Positions 11,204 through 22,264 of a DNA stretch of 64,000 bases are shown piece after piece. The notes beneath the pieces are model-generated. The model was given only the letters and a program-made list of their open reading frames with translations. It had not been told where the DNA came from and searched no databases. The translations under genes and the position numbers were made by a program. Position 1 is the first letter of the stretch; the number at the start of each line of letters is the position of its first letter. This DNA is from Stomorhina lunata (taxonomy: Eukaryota > Arthropoda > Insecta > Diptera > Rhiniidae): NCBI GenBank assembly GCA_933228675.1, contig OW121741.1, positions 22,407,314 through 22,471,313 of the forward strand, given 5' to 3'.

Positions 11204-12510
11204 GTTCATTTTAATATTTTTCGTTAGTAATTGCAAATTGCAAGAACAAAACATTTAACCATAATGATACCAAAAAATGTGCAATGTATTTTTTTAATTT
11301 CCTTGAATGACACTTTGCAATTTTGTAATTTTATAAAACACAGAATTAAGTTAAAATTCCACTTACACTCTCACAGACATTCTGACTTTTATATACGAGG
11401 ACATAGGGACAGACATAAAAAGCATTGAATGTAACAAAAAGAGTGTATTACCTCACACATACTTAAATCCAAATACATATACATATACATATAATGTATA
11501 TAGGTATACATATAAAGAGCTGTAAAGTATAAAACATCAAGTAAAAATTAAAAAAAAACGAAAACGAGGACAAGTACCACTACAACTACTGTAGCATGTC
11601 CTTTTTCAAACATACAAATGCAGTGGCTTTTCGTGTTAATACCCTACTTTAGTCAGGGTAAATGGGTGGCAGTTTGGAGGTGTTGCTTTCAATAATGAAT
11701 TTAAATAATACCGATCAATTCAAGATATAAATACTTGAGTTCCTATGAATTTTTATAAGATCCAAGGACATATTCTTAAGGATCCTTAGAATAAATTTTA
11801 ATATAATTTCTATAAGTGTCTTCAAATTCGCTTTCGTCCATCTCATTACTTTTCTTTTCTCTTCTATATAACGAAAGTTTTTTAAGAATTTTTTGTTTAT
11901 GATTTCATTGCTTTTAAATAAGTTCTATATAGTTTTTTTGGATTTTATTCTTGTTATTTATTTCTCACACATATGTCAAACAACTTGAAATTATTCAAGT
12001 ATAAATGAGCAAGAAAAAGGATATTTTTTCCTACCTCCAATGAAAGGAAACAAAAAAAAAAAACTGTATAAAAAAATAAGGACCCAGAAAAATGTAAATA
12101 CTTTGCACGAGTTTTGAAGACTAGGAATTGTACATCCACATGAGTAGAGTTTCCTTTTCATACAAACACGTTCTTTATTACTTTTACTTATTCGTCCTTC
12201 TTTTTTTGTAAAAAACAACAACACAAACACACATTTTTCTTTGTTTAGAACAATGTCTAACGTGTGTGAGTCTAAGTTTAATGTTGTAGTAGTTACAAAA
12301 GGATTTGAATTCTTTACTTTTACTTTGTTTTGCAACATAAAACAAAAACTCAGCCCTAACATCAAAAACTCAGAAAAATGCATAGGAAAACTAATATTGT
12401 TGCGTCTTTTGTTGTCGTCCTTCGAGATCCGTTGCCAACATCACAGGAATAAACATTTCCTGACAGTTGAGTAAATTCTAAAATATTAGCCAAAAATTTC
12501 TGTCTATGTA
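11204..12510. other. Spacer between inverted 11-bp arrays
   Basis: AT-rich unique-looking DNA with an ATACATATAC microsatellite near 11470-11515 and a TACCCT ... AGGGTA mini-hairpin near 11641-11661. Overlapping frames on both strands (plus 12241-12474, minus 11991-12383) show no recognisable domain and contain low-complexity F/K runs typical of AT-rich shadow frames. This is the loop between oppositely oriented arrays B1 and B3. Confidence 0.55.
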
Positions 12511-13361
12511 AAACAGAACTAGAACAGAACTAGAACAGAACTAGAACAGAACTAGAACAGAACTAGAACAGAACTAGAACAGAACTAGAACAGAACTAGA
12601 ACAGAACTAGAACAGAACTAGAACAGAACTAGAACAGAACTAGAACAGAACTAGAACAGAACTAGAACAGAACTAGAACAGAACTAGAACAGAACTAGAA
12701 CAGAACTAGAACAGAACTAGAACAGAACTAGAACAGAACTAGAACAGAACTAGAACAGAACTAGAACAGAACTAGAACAGAACTAGAACAGAACTAGAAC
12801 AGAACTAGAACAGAACTAGAACAGAACTAGAACAGAACTAGAACAAAACTAGAACAGAACTAGAACAGAACTAGAACAGAATTATAACAGAACTAGAACA
12901 GAACTAGAACAGAACTAGAACAGAACTAGAACAGAACTAGAACAGAACTAGAACAGAACTAGAACAGAACTAGAACAGAACTAGAACAGAACTAGAACAG
13001 AACAGAACTAGAACAGAACTAGAACAGAACTAGAACAGAACTAGAACAGGACTAGAACAGAACTAGAACAGAACTAGAACAGAACTAGAACAGAACTAGA
13101 ACAGAACTAGAACAGAACTAGAACAGAACTAGAACAGAACTAGAACAGAACTAGAACAGAACTAGAACAGAACTAGAACAGAACTAGAACAGAACTAGAA
13201 CAGAACTAGAACAGAACTAGAACAGAACTAGAACAGAACTAGAACAGAACTAGAACAGAACTAGAACAGAACTAGAACAGAACTAGAACAGAACTAGAAC
13301 AGAACTAGAACAGAACTAGAACAGAACTAGAACAAAAATAGAACAGAACTAAAGCAGAACT
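12511..13361 (-). repeat. 11-bp minisatellite array B3, inverted
   Basis: About 76 copies of CTAGAACAGAA, the reverse complement of the B1 unit. Homogeneous inside, with degenerate units at the right edge (AACAAAAATAG, AAAGCAGAACTT). RNA from this segment would be complementary to that of B1. Confidence 0.95.
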
Positions 13362-14460
13362 TAAAAATATTTGTAATAGTAGTTTTTCTATCCTCTGCTT
13401 CCCATTTGCAGCCTAACCTTTGGCCTTCGACCTTCTTTAAGAAAATTGTCTTATTTTCTCTGTCTCTTAGTTTTCTTCGTAGTTAAAGTTTAAATATGCC
13501 TTATTTTTCACATAATCAAGCATAAAATAAAATATTCAAATTTATGTGTCTGAAAAATAAGCAAAATTTTCCTAAAATTGAAACAATTTATTAGATTTGT
13601 CCTCCGTAGTAAAAGGAAATTCTTCAGAAATTGTTGCGAAAAAAATGTAAGAATTTCTAAAATGACTTAAGACATAAATCTGAGATGCAATAAAGTGTTG
13701 TAAATTATATTAAATTGGATGGAAATAATGAAGATTATTGGTAATTTTAGAAAGAAATAGAGAAGAGTTTGGGTTGGTGTTTGTTAAATTGAGATAGTTT
13801 CTGTATATTTTGTAGTTTGCAGGAAATTCGAAGCATGCTTTAAGGATTAAAATAATGATGAAAGCCTGTCTTAAGGTTCTTAAGTTTAAATAAACTAAAG
13901 CCTACCTTAGGAAATTTAAATAGACTATCCATATTGCTTAAAAATACCTGCTGTCTACTTTATTTAATATATGATTTCATAAAAATCGGAGCCTACTTTA
14001 GGGCTGAAATTATTATAAAGTTGATATTAGGGCTTTTAATACCTTTGGGAGCTGGATTATAAGTATTTTTAAAATTTAAGTTGTTTGTAGCGATTTCATA
14101 TTATTGATTTATTTTTCTACTTGTAATTTTTTTTAAAGTTTTCATAAAAGCTCAACCCAAGCTTAAGTTTAATATTTACACAATTTTTTATTACATTTTT
14201 TTCTTTCTCGTTTATTTTTCATTAAATTTTTTTACTTAATATGAACGACCAGGCTTTTATGATTGTTCTCCACTGCTCTATAAATTTTCTTTGTGTAAAA
14301 AAAAATTAATAACATTTCACAAACATATGATTTAATTAGTTTGTTTTCATTATTTACTTTATTGCTATTTTTTCTACTGTAAAAAATACGTAAAGTGAGG
14401 AAACGAAAAAAAATTTACATTTTTATAGTAAAATACTTAAGTATATGTCAAGGAATATGT
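13362..14460. other. AT-rich spacer, no gene seen
   Basis: About 1.1 kb of AT-rich sequence without open frames of note. Short TTTAGG/CCTA-type words (for example AGCCTACTTTAGG near 13991) recur loosely, perhaps a very old degenerate repeat. Confidence 0.55.
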
Positions 14461-17003
14461 AGTAAGAGACTTAATAGTCAGTGACGATATAGTCAGAAAC
14501 TATAAAGTCAGAGACGATATAGTCAGGGACTATATAGTCAGAGGTAACAAAGTCAGAGTCTATACAGTCAGAGACTATATAGTCAGATTCTATAAAGTCA
14601 GCAGTCTGAGGCTTTGTAGTCGGCATCTGACTAGAGTAGAGAGTGTAGTCAGATACTTTATAGTCAGAGACGATAAAGTCAGAGTCTATACAGTCAGAGA
14701 CTATATAGCCAGAGACTATATATTCAGAGAATTTATAGTCAGAGACTATATAGTCAGATATTATATAGTGAGAGACTATATAGTCAGACTAAATAGTCAG
14801 AGACTATATAGACAGAGACTATATAGTCAGAGACTATTTCGTCAGAGACTATATAGTTAGAGACTATATAGTGAGAGACTATATAGTCAGACTAAATAGT
14901 CAGGGGCTATATAGTCAGAGGCTATATAGCCAGAGACTATATAGTTGGAGACTTTATAGTCAGAGACTATATAGTCAGAGACTATGTAGTCAGAGACTAT
15001 ATAGTCAGAGACTACATAGTCAGAGACTATATAGTCGGAAACTTTATAGTCAGACACTATATACTTAGAGATTATATTGTCAGAGGCTGTAGAGTCAGAG
15101 ATTATATAGTCAGAAACTGTATAGTCATTGACTATATAGTCAGAGACTATATATAAACAGAGACTATATAGTCAGAGACGATATAGTCAGAGACTATATA
15201 GTCATAAACTATATAGTCAGAGACTATATAGTCAGCGACTATATAGTCAGAGACTATATAGTCAGAGACTATATAGTTAGAGACTATATAGTTGGAGACT
15301 TTATAGTCAGAGACTATGTAGTCAGAGACTAAGTAGTCAGAGACTATATAGTCAGAGACTATATAGTCAGAAGCTATATAGTCAGAGACTTTATAGTCAG
15401 ACACTATATACTCAGAGATTATATAGTCAGAGCCTGTAGAGTCAGAGATTTTATAGTCATTTACTATATAGTCAGAGACTATATAGTAAGAGACTATATA
15501 GTCAGAGACTATATAGTCAGAGACTTAATAGTTAGCGGCTATATGGTCAAAGACTATTTAGTCAGCGGCTATATAGCCAGAGACTATATAATCAGATGCT
15601 ATATAGTCAGAGGCTATATAGTCAGAGACTATATAGTCAGAGACTATATAGTCATAGACTATATAGTCAGAGACTATATAGTCAGAGACTATATAGTCAG
15701 AGACTTTATAGTCAGAGACTTTATAGCCAGAGACTATATAGTCAGAGACTATATAGTCAGAGACTATATAGTCAGAGACTATATAGTCAGAGACTATATA
15801 GTCAGAGACTATGTAGTCAGAGACTATATAGTCAGAAACTATATAGTCAGAGACTATATAGTCAGAGACTATATAGTTGGAGACTTTATAGTCAGAGACT
15901 ATATAGTCAGAGACTATGTAGTCAGACACTATATAGTCAGAGACTTTGTAGTCAGAGACTATATACTCAGAGACTATATAGTCAGAAACTATATAGTTGG
16001 AGACTTTATAGTCAGAGACTATAAAGTCAGAGACTATGTAGTCACAGACTATGTAGTCACAGGTTATGTAGTCACAGACTATATAGTCAGAGACTGTATA
16101 GTCAGAGTCTATATAGCCAGAGACTATATAGTCAGAGACTATGTAGTCAGAGACTATCTATAAACAGAGACTTTATAGTCAGAGACTATATAGTCAGAGA
16201 CTATATAGTCAGAGACTATATAGTCAGAGACTATGTAGTCAGAGACTATATAGTCAGAAACTATATAGTCAGAGACTATATAGTCAGAGACTATATAGTT
16301 GGAGACTTTATAGTCAGAGACTATATAGTCAGAGACTATGTAGTCAGACACTATATAGTCAGAGACTTTGTAGTCAGAGACTATATACTCAGAGACTATA
16401 TAGTCAGAAACTATATAGTTTGAGACTTTATAGTCAGAGACTATAAAGTCAGAGACTATGTAGTCACAGGTTATGTAGTCACAGACTATATAGTCAGAGA
16501 CTGTATAGTCAGAGTCTATATAGCCAGAGACTATATAGTCAGAGACTATGTAGTCAGAGACTATCTATAAACAGAGACTATATAGTCAGAGACTATATAG
16601 TCAGAGACTATATAGTCAGAGAATATATAGTCTGAGACTATATAGTCAGAGACTATATAGTTGGAGACTTTATAGTCAGAGACTATATAGTCAGAGACTA
16701 TGTAGTCAGAGACTATGTAGTCAGAGACTATGTAGTCAGAGACTATATAGTCAGAAACTATAAAGTCTGAGACTATATATTCAGAGACTATATAGTTGAA
16801 GACTTTATAGTCGGAGACTACATAGTCAGAGACTATGTAGTCTCTGACTATGTAGAGACTATGTAGTCAGAGACTATATAGTCAGAGACTATATAGCCAG
16901 AGACTATATAGCCAGAGACTATATATTCAGAGACTTTATAGTCAGAGACTAAATAGTCGGAGACTTTAAAGTCAGAGGCTATATAGTCAGAGACTATACC
17001 GTC
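14461..17003 (+). repeat. 15-bp dyad satellite array C1 (TATAGTCAGAGACTA)
   Basis: About 170 units of TATAGTCAGAGACTA. The unit joins two dyads: GACTATATAGTC is a perfect 12-bp palindrome, and TAGTC-AGA-GACTA is an inverted repeat around AGA. The reverse strand therefore reads almost the same, which explains open pentapeptide frames on both strands. Variants (GTTGGAGACTTTATAG, TATAAACAG, GTAGTCACAG) recur in order; the CTATCTATAAACAG block at 16154 returns at 16561, an offset of 407 bases. Units are more diverged than in the 11-bp arrays, especially at 14461-15140. Confidence 0.95.
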
Positions 17004-17332
17004 AAAAGTGAAATTTTGACTTTTTTCGTTGACATTCTCTACTTAATGAAATAATTTTGCAAACCAAAACAAAAAAAGCAAAATTAAAGAGTTAAAGAAT
17101 TATGATTTATTCGAATGTCTGTTTGCATTAATACGTCTATTGTTACGAGTATTTGAGCAAATTAAGCAATCGCTGTTTGTTTTAATAATTAATGTTAATA
17201 CTTTTTGTAAGCTCATAAATTTTTACATTCATAAAACTAACAAAGATAATTTCATAAATTCAACATGTTATTTAATACTTATATTTTTTAAAACATTAAT
17301 TTGTATCACTTTTTTTTTCATTTTATTTGCAG
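17004..17332 (+). promoter_or_regulatory. Spacer ending in a strong 3' splice site (ratchet point 1)
   Basis: The spacer ends in a T-rich tract and TTTTATTTGCAG, with AG at 17331-17332. An ATTAAT branch-point-like word lies about 33 nt upstream of the AG. The next six bases are GTGAGT, so acceptor and donor consensus are directly juxtaposed, the hallmark of a recursive splice site. A 72-codon plus-strand frame (17140-17358) overlapping it is AT-rich and not protein-like. Confidence 0.6.
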
Positions 17333-17392
17333 GTGAGTTTTGTCTGAAAATTAAGTGAAAAATAACAAATTTTTAATTAAGTTCATCAAATG
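17333..17392 (+). other. Candidate 60-nt recursive-splicing cryptic exon 1
   Basis: The segment starts with GTGAGT right after the acceptor AG and ends in AAATG followed by GTGAGT, a second strong donor. It is about 25% GC and has a stop in all three frames (for example TGA early in frame 1), so it cannot be a coding cassette. From published work on Drosophila recursive splicing, a short cryptic exon with a downstream donor is expected at functional ratchet points. It could alternatively be an ordinary short 5' untranslated exon ending in ATG. No RNA evidence is available here. Confidence 0.5.
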
Positions 17393-18282
17393 GTGAGTTA
17401 ATTTGTTATGTATTTTGTTATAAAAACTATTGAAAATAAATGTTGTTTATTGACAAAGGATTAAAAACTATGAAATGGAAAATTTATGGATATTAAGTGA
17501 AAGTAGGGAGAATTTGAGTCCATAAAGAGCTTAAACTAAAATAAACGTTAGAGAGTGCAATTCAAAAATATTGTATTTTTGTAATATTAATAAAATTTTA
17601 TTAGTAATTTCAAAGGATTTAATAATGTCCTTCTTTAAAAGGTTTAGTACATATTTATGACATAAGTATCTTGTTATTTTGTGCTTGAGTTTTCATTTTT
17701 ACTTTGTTTTTTTTTTTTTAGATAAATAAATTTTTCGTTTTAAGACCGAATTACACATATTTTTGCCCACTTCTATATACTTTTGCCCACTTACTTTCTT
17801 CTCAAACAATAGCCCCAATTCACTTGTATTTGTGTTTTCAAAATTTAAACATATCGTCGTCGTTTATGCCCTTCAGTTTTGAAAATACATATTTCTTTCT
17901 TAGTTTTTTTTTTTTTTTTTGGGGGGGTTTAAAGATTTTCTTCTTTTATTTTCATTCTATCAATGATTTCAGTTTTCCCCCGCCCTTAACCCTTCACCAA
18001 TTGTTTATACTCATTGTTTTTTTCTAGCCATAAATACAATGTCCTTATATTTAATAACAGCTTGAGAATGAAACTGAAAAACTATCAAGACAAAAACATA
18101 GTAGAAGACGACAAAAAACATGTTGACCTAGTAATGGCACGAGTATAAGAAGAAAAAAAAGTGGGGAAAAAAACTGAAACGTTTTCAATTTCATTATATG
18201 GCAAAACGACTGCAAAATCAAATGAAATGTCCTTCAAAAAAGCGACTGGTCTCGCTGTAGTCTTGGTGGCATGATGCGTGCA
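17393..18282. other. Spacer between C1 and C2 arrays
   Basis: AT-rich unique DNA with a homopolymer pair (T18 followed by a G run) near 17905-17928, and TTTTGCCCACTT repeated twice at about 17760-17790. No gene recognised. A 67-codon frame at 17824-18027 is dominated by F and S from T-rich sequence. Confidence 0.55.
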
Positions 18283-19941
18283 CTCTATAGGAGGCAGAGA
18301 CTAAATAGTTGGAGACTATGTAAACAGTGACTATATAGTCAAGGACTATATAGTCAGAGACTATATAGTCAGAGACTATTTAGTCAGAGACTATATAGTC
18401 AGAGACTATACAGTCAGAGACTATATAGTCAGAGACTATATAGTCAGAGACTATATAGTCAGAGACTATATTGTCAGAGACTATATAAACAGGGACTATA
18501 TAGTCAGAGACTATATAGTCAGAGACTATATAGTCAGAGACTTTATAGTCAGAGACTATATAGTCACAGACTATAAAGTCAGAGAATATATAGTCAGAGT
18601 CTATATAGTCAGAGACTATATAGTCAGAGACTATAAAGTCAGAGACTATATAGTCAGAGACTATATAGTCAGAGACTATATATAATCAGAGACTATATAA
18701 ACAGGGACTATATAGTCAGAATTTATAGTCAGAGACTTTATAGCCAAAGACTATATAGTCAAAAACTTTATAATCAGAGACTATATAGTCAGAGATTATA
18801 TAGTCAGAGACTATATAGTCAGAGACTATAAAGTCAGAGAATATATAGTCAGAGATTATATAGTCAGAGACTATATAGTCAGAGACTTTATAGTCAGAGA
18901 CTATATAGTCACAGACTATAAAGTCAGAGAATATATAGTCAGAGTCTATATAGTCAGAGACTATATAGTCAGAGACTATAAAGTCAGAGACTATATAGTC
19001 AGAGACTATACAGTCAAAAACTTTATAATCAGAGACTATATAGTCAGAGACTATATAAACAGGGACTATATAGTCAGAGACTATATATCCAGAATTTATA
19101 GTCAGAGACTATATAGTCTGAGAATATATAGTCAGAGAGTATATAAACAGGGACTATATAGTCAGAGACTATATAGTCAGAGACTATATAGTCAGAATTT
19201 ATAGTCAGAGACTTTATAGCCAAAGACTATATAGCCAAAAACTTTATAATCAGAGACTATATGGTCAGAGACTATATAGTCCGAGACTATATAGTCAGAG
19301 ACTATAAAGTCAGAGAATATATAGTCAGAGACTATATAGTCAGAGACTATATAGTCAGAGACTATATAGTCAGACTCTATATAGTCAGAGACTATATAAT
19401 CAGAGACTATATAGTCAGAGACTATAAAGTCAGAGACTGTATAGTCAGAGACTATATAGTCAGAGACTATATAGTCAGAGACTATATAGTCAGAGACTAT
19501 ATAGTCAGAGACTATAAAGTCAGAGACTGTACAGTCAGAGACTATATAGTCAGAGACTATATAGTCAGAGACTATATAGTCAGAGACTATATAGTCAGAG
19601 ACTATATAGTCAGAGACTATATAGTCAGAGACTATATAGTCAGAGACTATATAGTCAGAGACTGTATAGTCATAGACTATAAAGTCAGAGACTATATAGT
19701 CAGAGACTTTATAGTCAGAGACTTTATAGCCAAAGACTATATAGTCAAAAACTTTATAATCAGATACTATATAGTCAGAGATTATATAGTCAGAGACTAT
19801 ATAGTCAGAGACTATATAGTCAGAGACTATATAGTCAGAGACTATATAGTCAGAGACTATATAGTCAGAGACTATATAGTCAGAGGCAATATATAGACAG
19901 TCAGGGAGTATATGGTCAGGGGCTATATGGTGAGGGACTAT
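18283..19941 (+). repeat. 15-bp dyad satellite array C2, forward part
   Basis: Same 15-bp TATAGTCAGAGACTA unit as C1, about 110 copies. A marker variant, TATAAACAGGGAC, recurs near 18486, 18695, 19051 and 19145, showing higher-order duplication. CAAAGACTATATAGCC-type blocks also recur. Confidence 0.95.
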
Positions 19942-20372
19942 ATAGTCTCTGACTATTGTCTTCGACAATAGGTCTCCGACTATATAGTCTCTGACAATAG
20001 GTGTCTAATTCTATAGGCTCTCTCACTATATAGTGTCAGACTATATATAGTCTCTGACTTTGTAGTTTCCGACTATATAGTCTCTGACTAAATAGGCTCA
20101 CACTATATAGTCTCTGACTATATAGTCTCTGACAGTATAGTCTCTGACAGTATAGCCTCTGACTATATAGTCTCTGACTTAACAGTCTCTGACTATATTG
20201 TCTCTGACTTTATAGTCTCTAACTATATAGTCTCCGACTACATGATCTCTGACTATATAGTCTCTGACTACATAGTCTCTGACTATATAGTCTCTGTCTG
20301 TACTGTCTCTGAGTTTATAGTATCTGACTAAATCGTCTCTGACTTTATAGTCTATGACTTTATATTCACTGG
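19942..20372 (-). repeat. 15-bp dyad satellite array C2, inverted part
   Basis: From the palindrome near 19936-19947 the unit reads TAGTCTCTGACTATA, the reverse complement of the forward part. Just inside the switch lies CTATTGTC-TTC-GACAATAG (19953-19971), an 8-bp perfect hairpin. About 28 units, more diverged than the forward part and fading out near 20370. Confidence 0.9.
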
Positions 20373-21770
20373 CTAGTTGTGATCTGGCTCCTTTGACAGT
20401 TTCTAAAATTCGTCTTCAACTAAATTCCCTTGCATTTCAAGAAACCTGCCAGCCATTTAACTTCCATAAAAAGCTCCAAATAAATGAAGCGAACTAAAAA
20501 ATTCAATTAAAGCCATAGCACTAGAAAGAATTTGCAATCAGGAACAAAAAAAAAAGAATATGTGAAAACAAAATTTTCTCTTTCTCAGCAATGATTAAAA
20601 TTTATGACATTTATGAAAGCATAAACTACAAAAAAGGATAAACTTACAAGTACAAAAAAAAACCGAAAAGGATTCGGTAGCAGCAGCTCCAGTTTATAAA
20701 ATCTTCTTATCTGATTATACTTGAAAATTACGAAACAAGTGAAAAAAAATTCAGTTGGAACAAAAAACCAACATCATCAATAACTTTTGAGCGAATGAAG
20801 GAAAAACTATCCTGTAATCAATATGTTCGAGACACACATACGACATGGTTTGCAAAAAGAGCGTTTTTTTTTGCCAGTCAGAACTATTAGCAAAAGTATG
20901 ATAAATGCTTCCATCTTATCAGAGTGAGGGAGGGGTCGTTTGTGTTAAGTCGCAGCTAAAGGAAGGTAGTTTATTGCTGGGAGGGTTAAAAGGTGTAAAC
21001 GAAAAACATTTTACAGTTTATATTTAAATATTGAAGGGCTAGTTAGAGCTTTTAGAACATTATTACATCTACTTGATGCGATTTATTGTCTAGAATGCAA
21101 ATATTAAAAAAATATTCCATAAATGAAAAAAAAAAATGTTTTTGTCATTTTTTACAATTTCTGAGTTATTGTGTTCATTTATGATACAAATGAATAGATT
21201 TTTATTTTTTCTAGACTAGAGAGTTCACCTCATCAGATACATGTAAAAATTTTCCAATACTTTAAGCAGGGACTTAGTTATTAAATTTTGAAAATGAAAA
21301 ATCATCTTCGTTTTCAACCTTTTCAGTTGTATTCTAGACATTCAAAACATCTTAATTGGTAGGATTTGTTGCTGGGCAAACAGAAAAAAACTACAATTTA
21401 ATTATAGCTCTTTACTGGAAGATTAAGATAAATGATTGTAATGACCCAAAGGTTGTCAGTCGTTTTGTTGTGTTTGACATTTTTAGCTGTCTTTGAAGAG
21501 CCTATCTAAAAAGGATTCATGGAAGAAATGATGGATGTCTTGGAGTATTAAATTTAGGTGAGACTTTAATGAAATCAGAAGCAAATGGGGTTAGAATTTA
21601 ATCCTTTTTAAATTTTATTGTGGACAAATTGTTGTATATTTATGAAGAAAATTTATTAAATATATAGTAAGTCTTTAATATTAGGGAGGTAGAAATTTTT
21701 TTGATTCAAATGGGCTTTTAGTTGGGAAAATAGGTAGTTTAATAATATCAATAAGTATTAACTTTAGATG
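20373..21770. other. AT-rich spacer, no gene seen
   Basis: About 1.4 kb without recognisable genes. Several A-runs and fly-intron-like sequence; no tandem structure above 20 bp was noticed. Confidence 0.55.
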
Positions 21771-22140
21771 ACCTTACTCTCTTCTACTGGAATATAATAG
21801 CAGAAGAGATAGTTACTTACAGAATTGGAGTAATCAGGGGACTCATTAAGCTCAAGCTTTAACACCATTTCGGCCTCACTGTATTTATCTTATCTCTTCC
21901 ACTGAAATATAACAGTATGAAAGACAGTGACTGACAGAATTTGAGGAATAGGGGGACTCAGCTGAGGATTTATTTGACTCTCTTAGCACCACTAGATCTA
22001 TACTGGAAGAGCATTTACCTATAATATCTTTGCCGCTCTAGTATAACATCAGAAAAGACGGTTACTGAGAGAATCGGGGGACTCAGCTGAGAATTTAGCT
22101 GACTCTCTTAGCACTACTACGGCTACACTGGAAGCTCATT
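21771..22140. repeat. Three tandem ~115-125-bp repeats
   Basis: Three diverged copies carry the same landmarks: an aatataacag-like block, then GGGGACTCA at 21837, 21952 and 22077, followed by GACTCTCTTAGCACCACTA-like sequence in copies 2 and 3. Spacing is 115 and 125 bases. The GGGGACTCAGCTGA words resemble the GATGACTCAGC unit of the adjacent 18-bp array, so the two may share an origin. Confidence 0.7.
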
Positions 22141-22264
22141 TACTTATCTTCAAAATATTGCAGTTAGCGACCTAAATTAGCCAATAAGCACAGGAAAAGT
22201 CAAATTTAATATAACTTAAGGCTCTTCTGAAGTTGTCTAGTAAACTTTCTCAAGCTTGATCCAA

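Noticed and set aside
11954..12474. Overlapping frames on both strands of 61-130 codons
   Set aside because: Rich in F, K, L and S from A/T runs, without domains, and mutually exclusive on opposite strands.
4110..13361. Possible CRISPR array because of the regular repeats
   Set aside because: There are no unique spacers between repeats, the unit is 11 bp and contiguous, and the genome is eukaryotic.
14871..19968. Open frames on both strands with SQRLY, RDYIV and SDYIV repeats
   Set aside because: The 15-bp unit is nearly its own reverse complement and five codons long, which forces open frames on both strands.
21535..21565. AATTTAG|GTGAGA as a ratchet point
   Set aside because: The donor half is acceptable but the preceding sequence is purine-rich, so no acceptor is supported.
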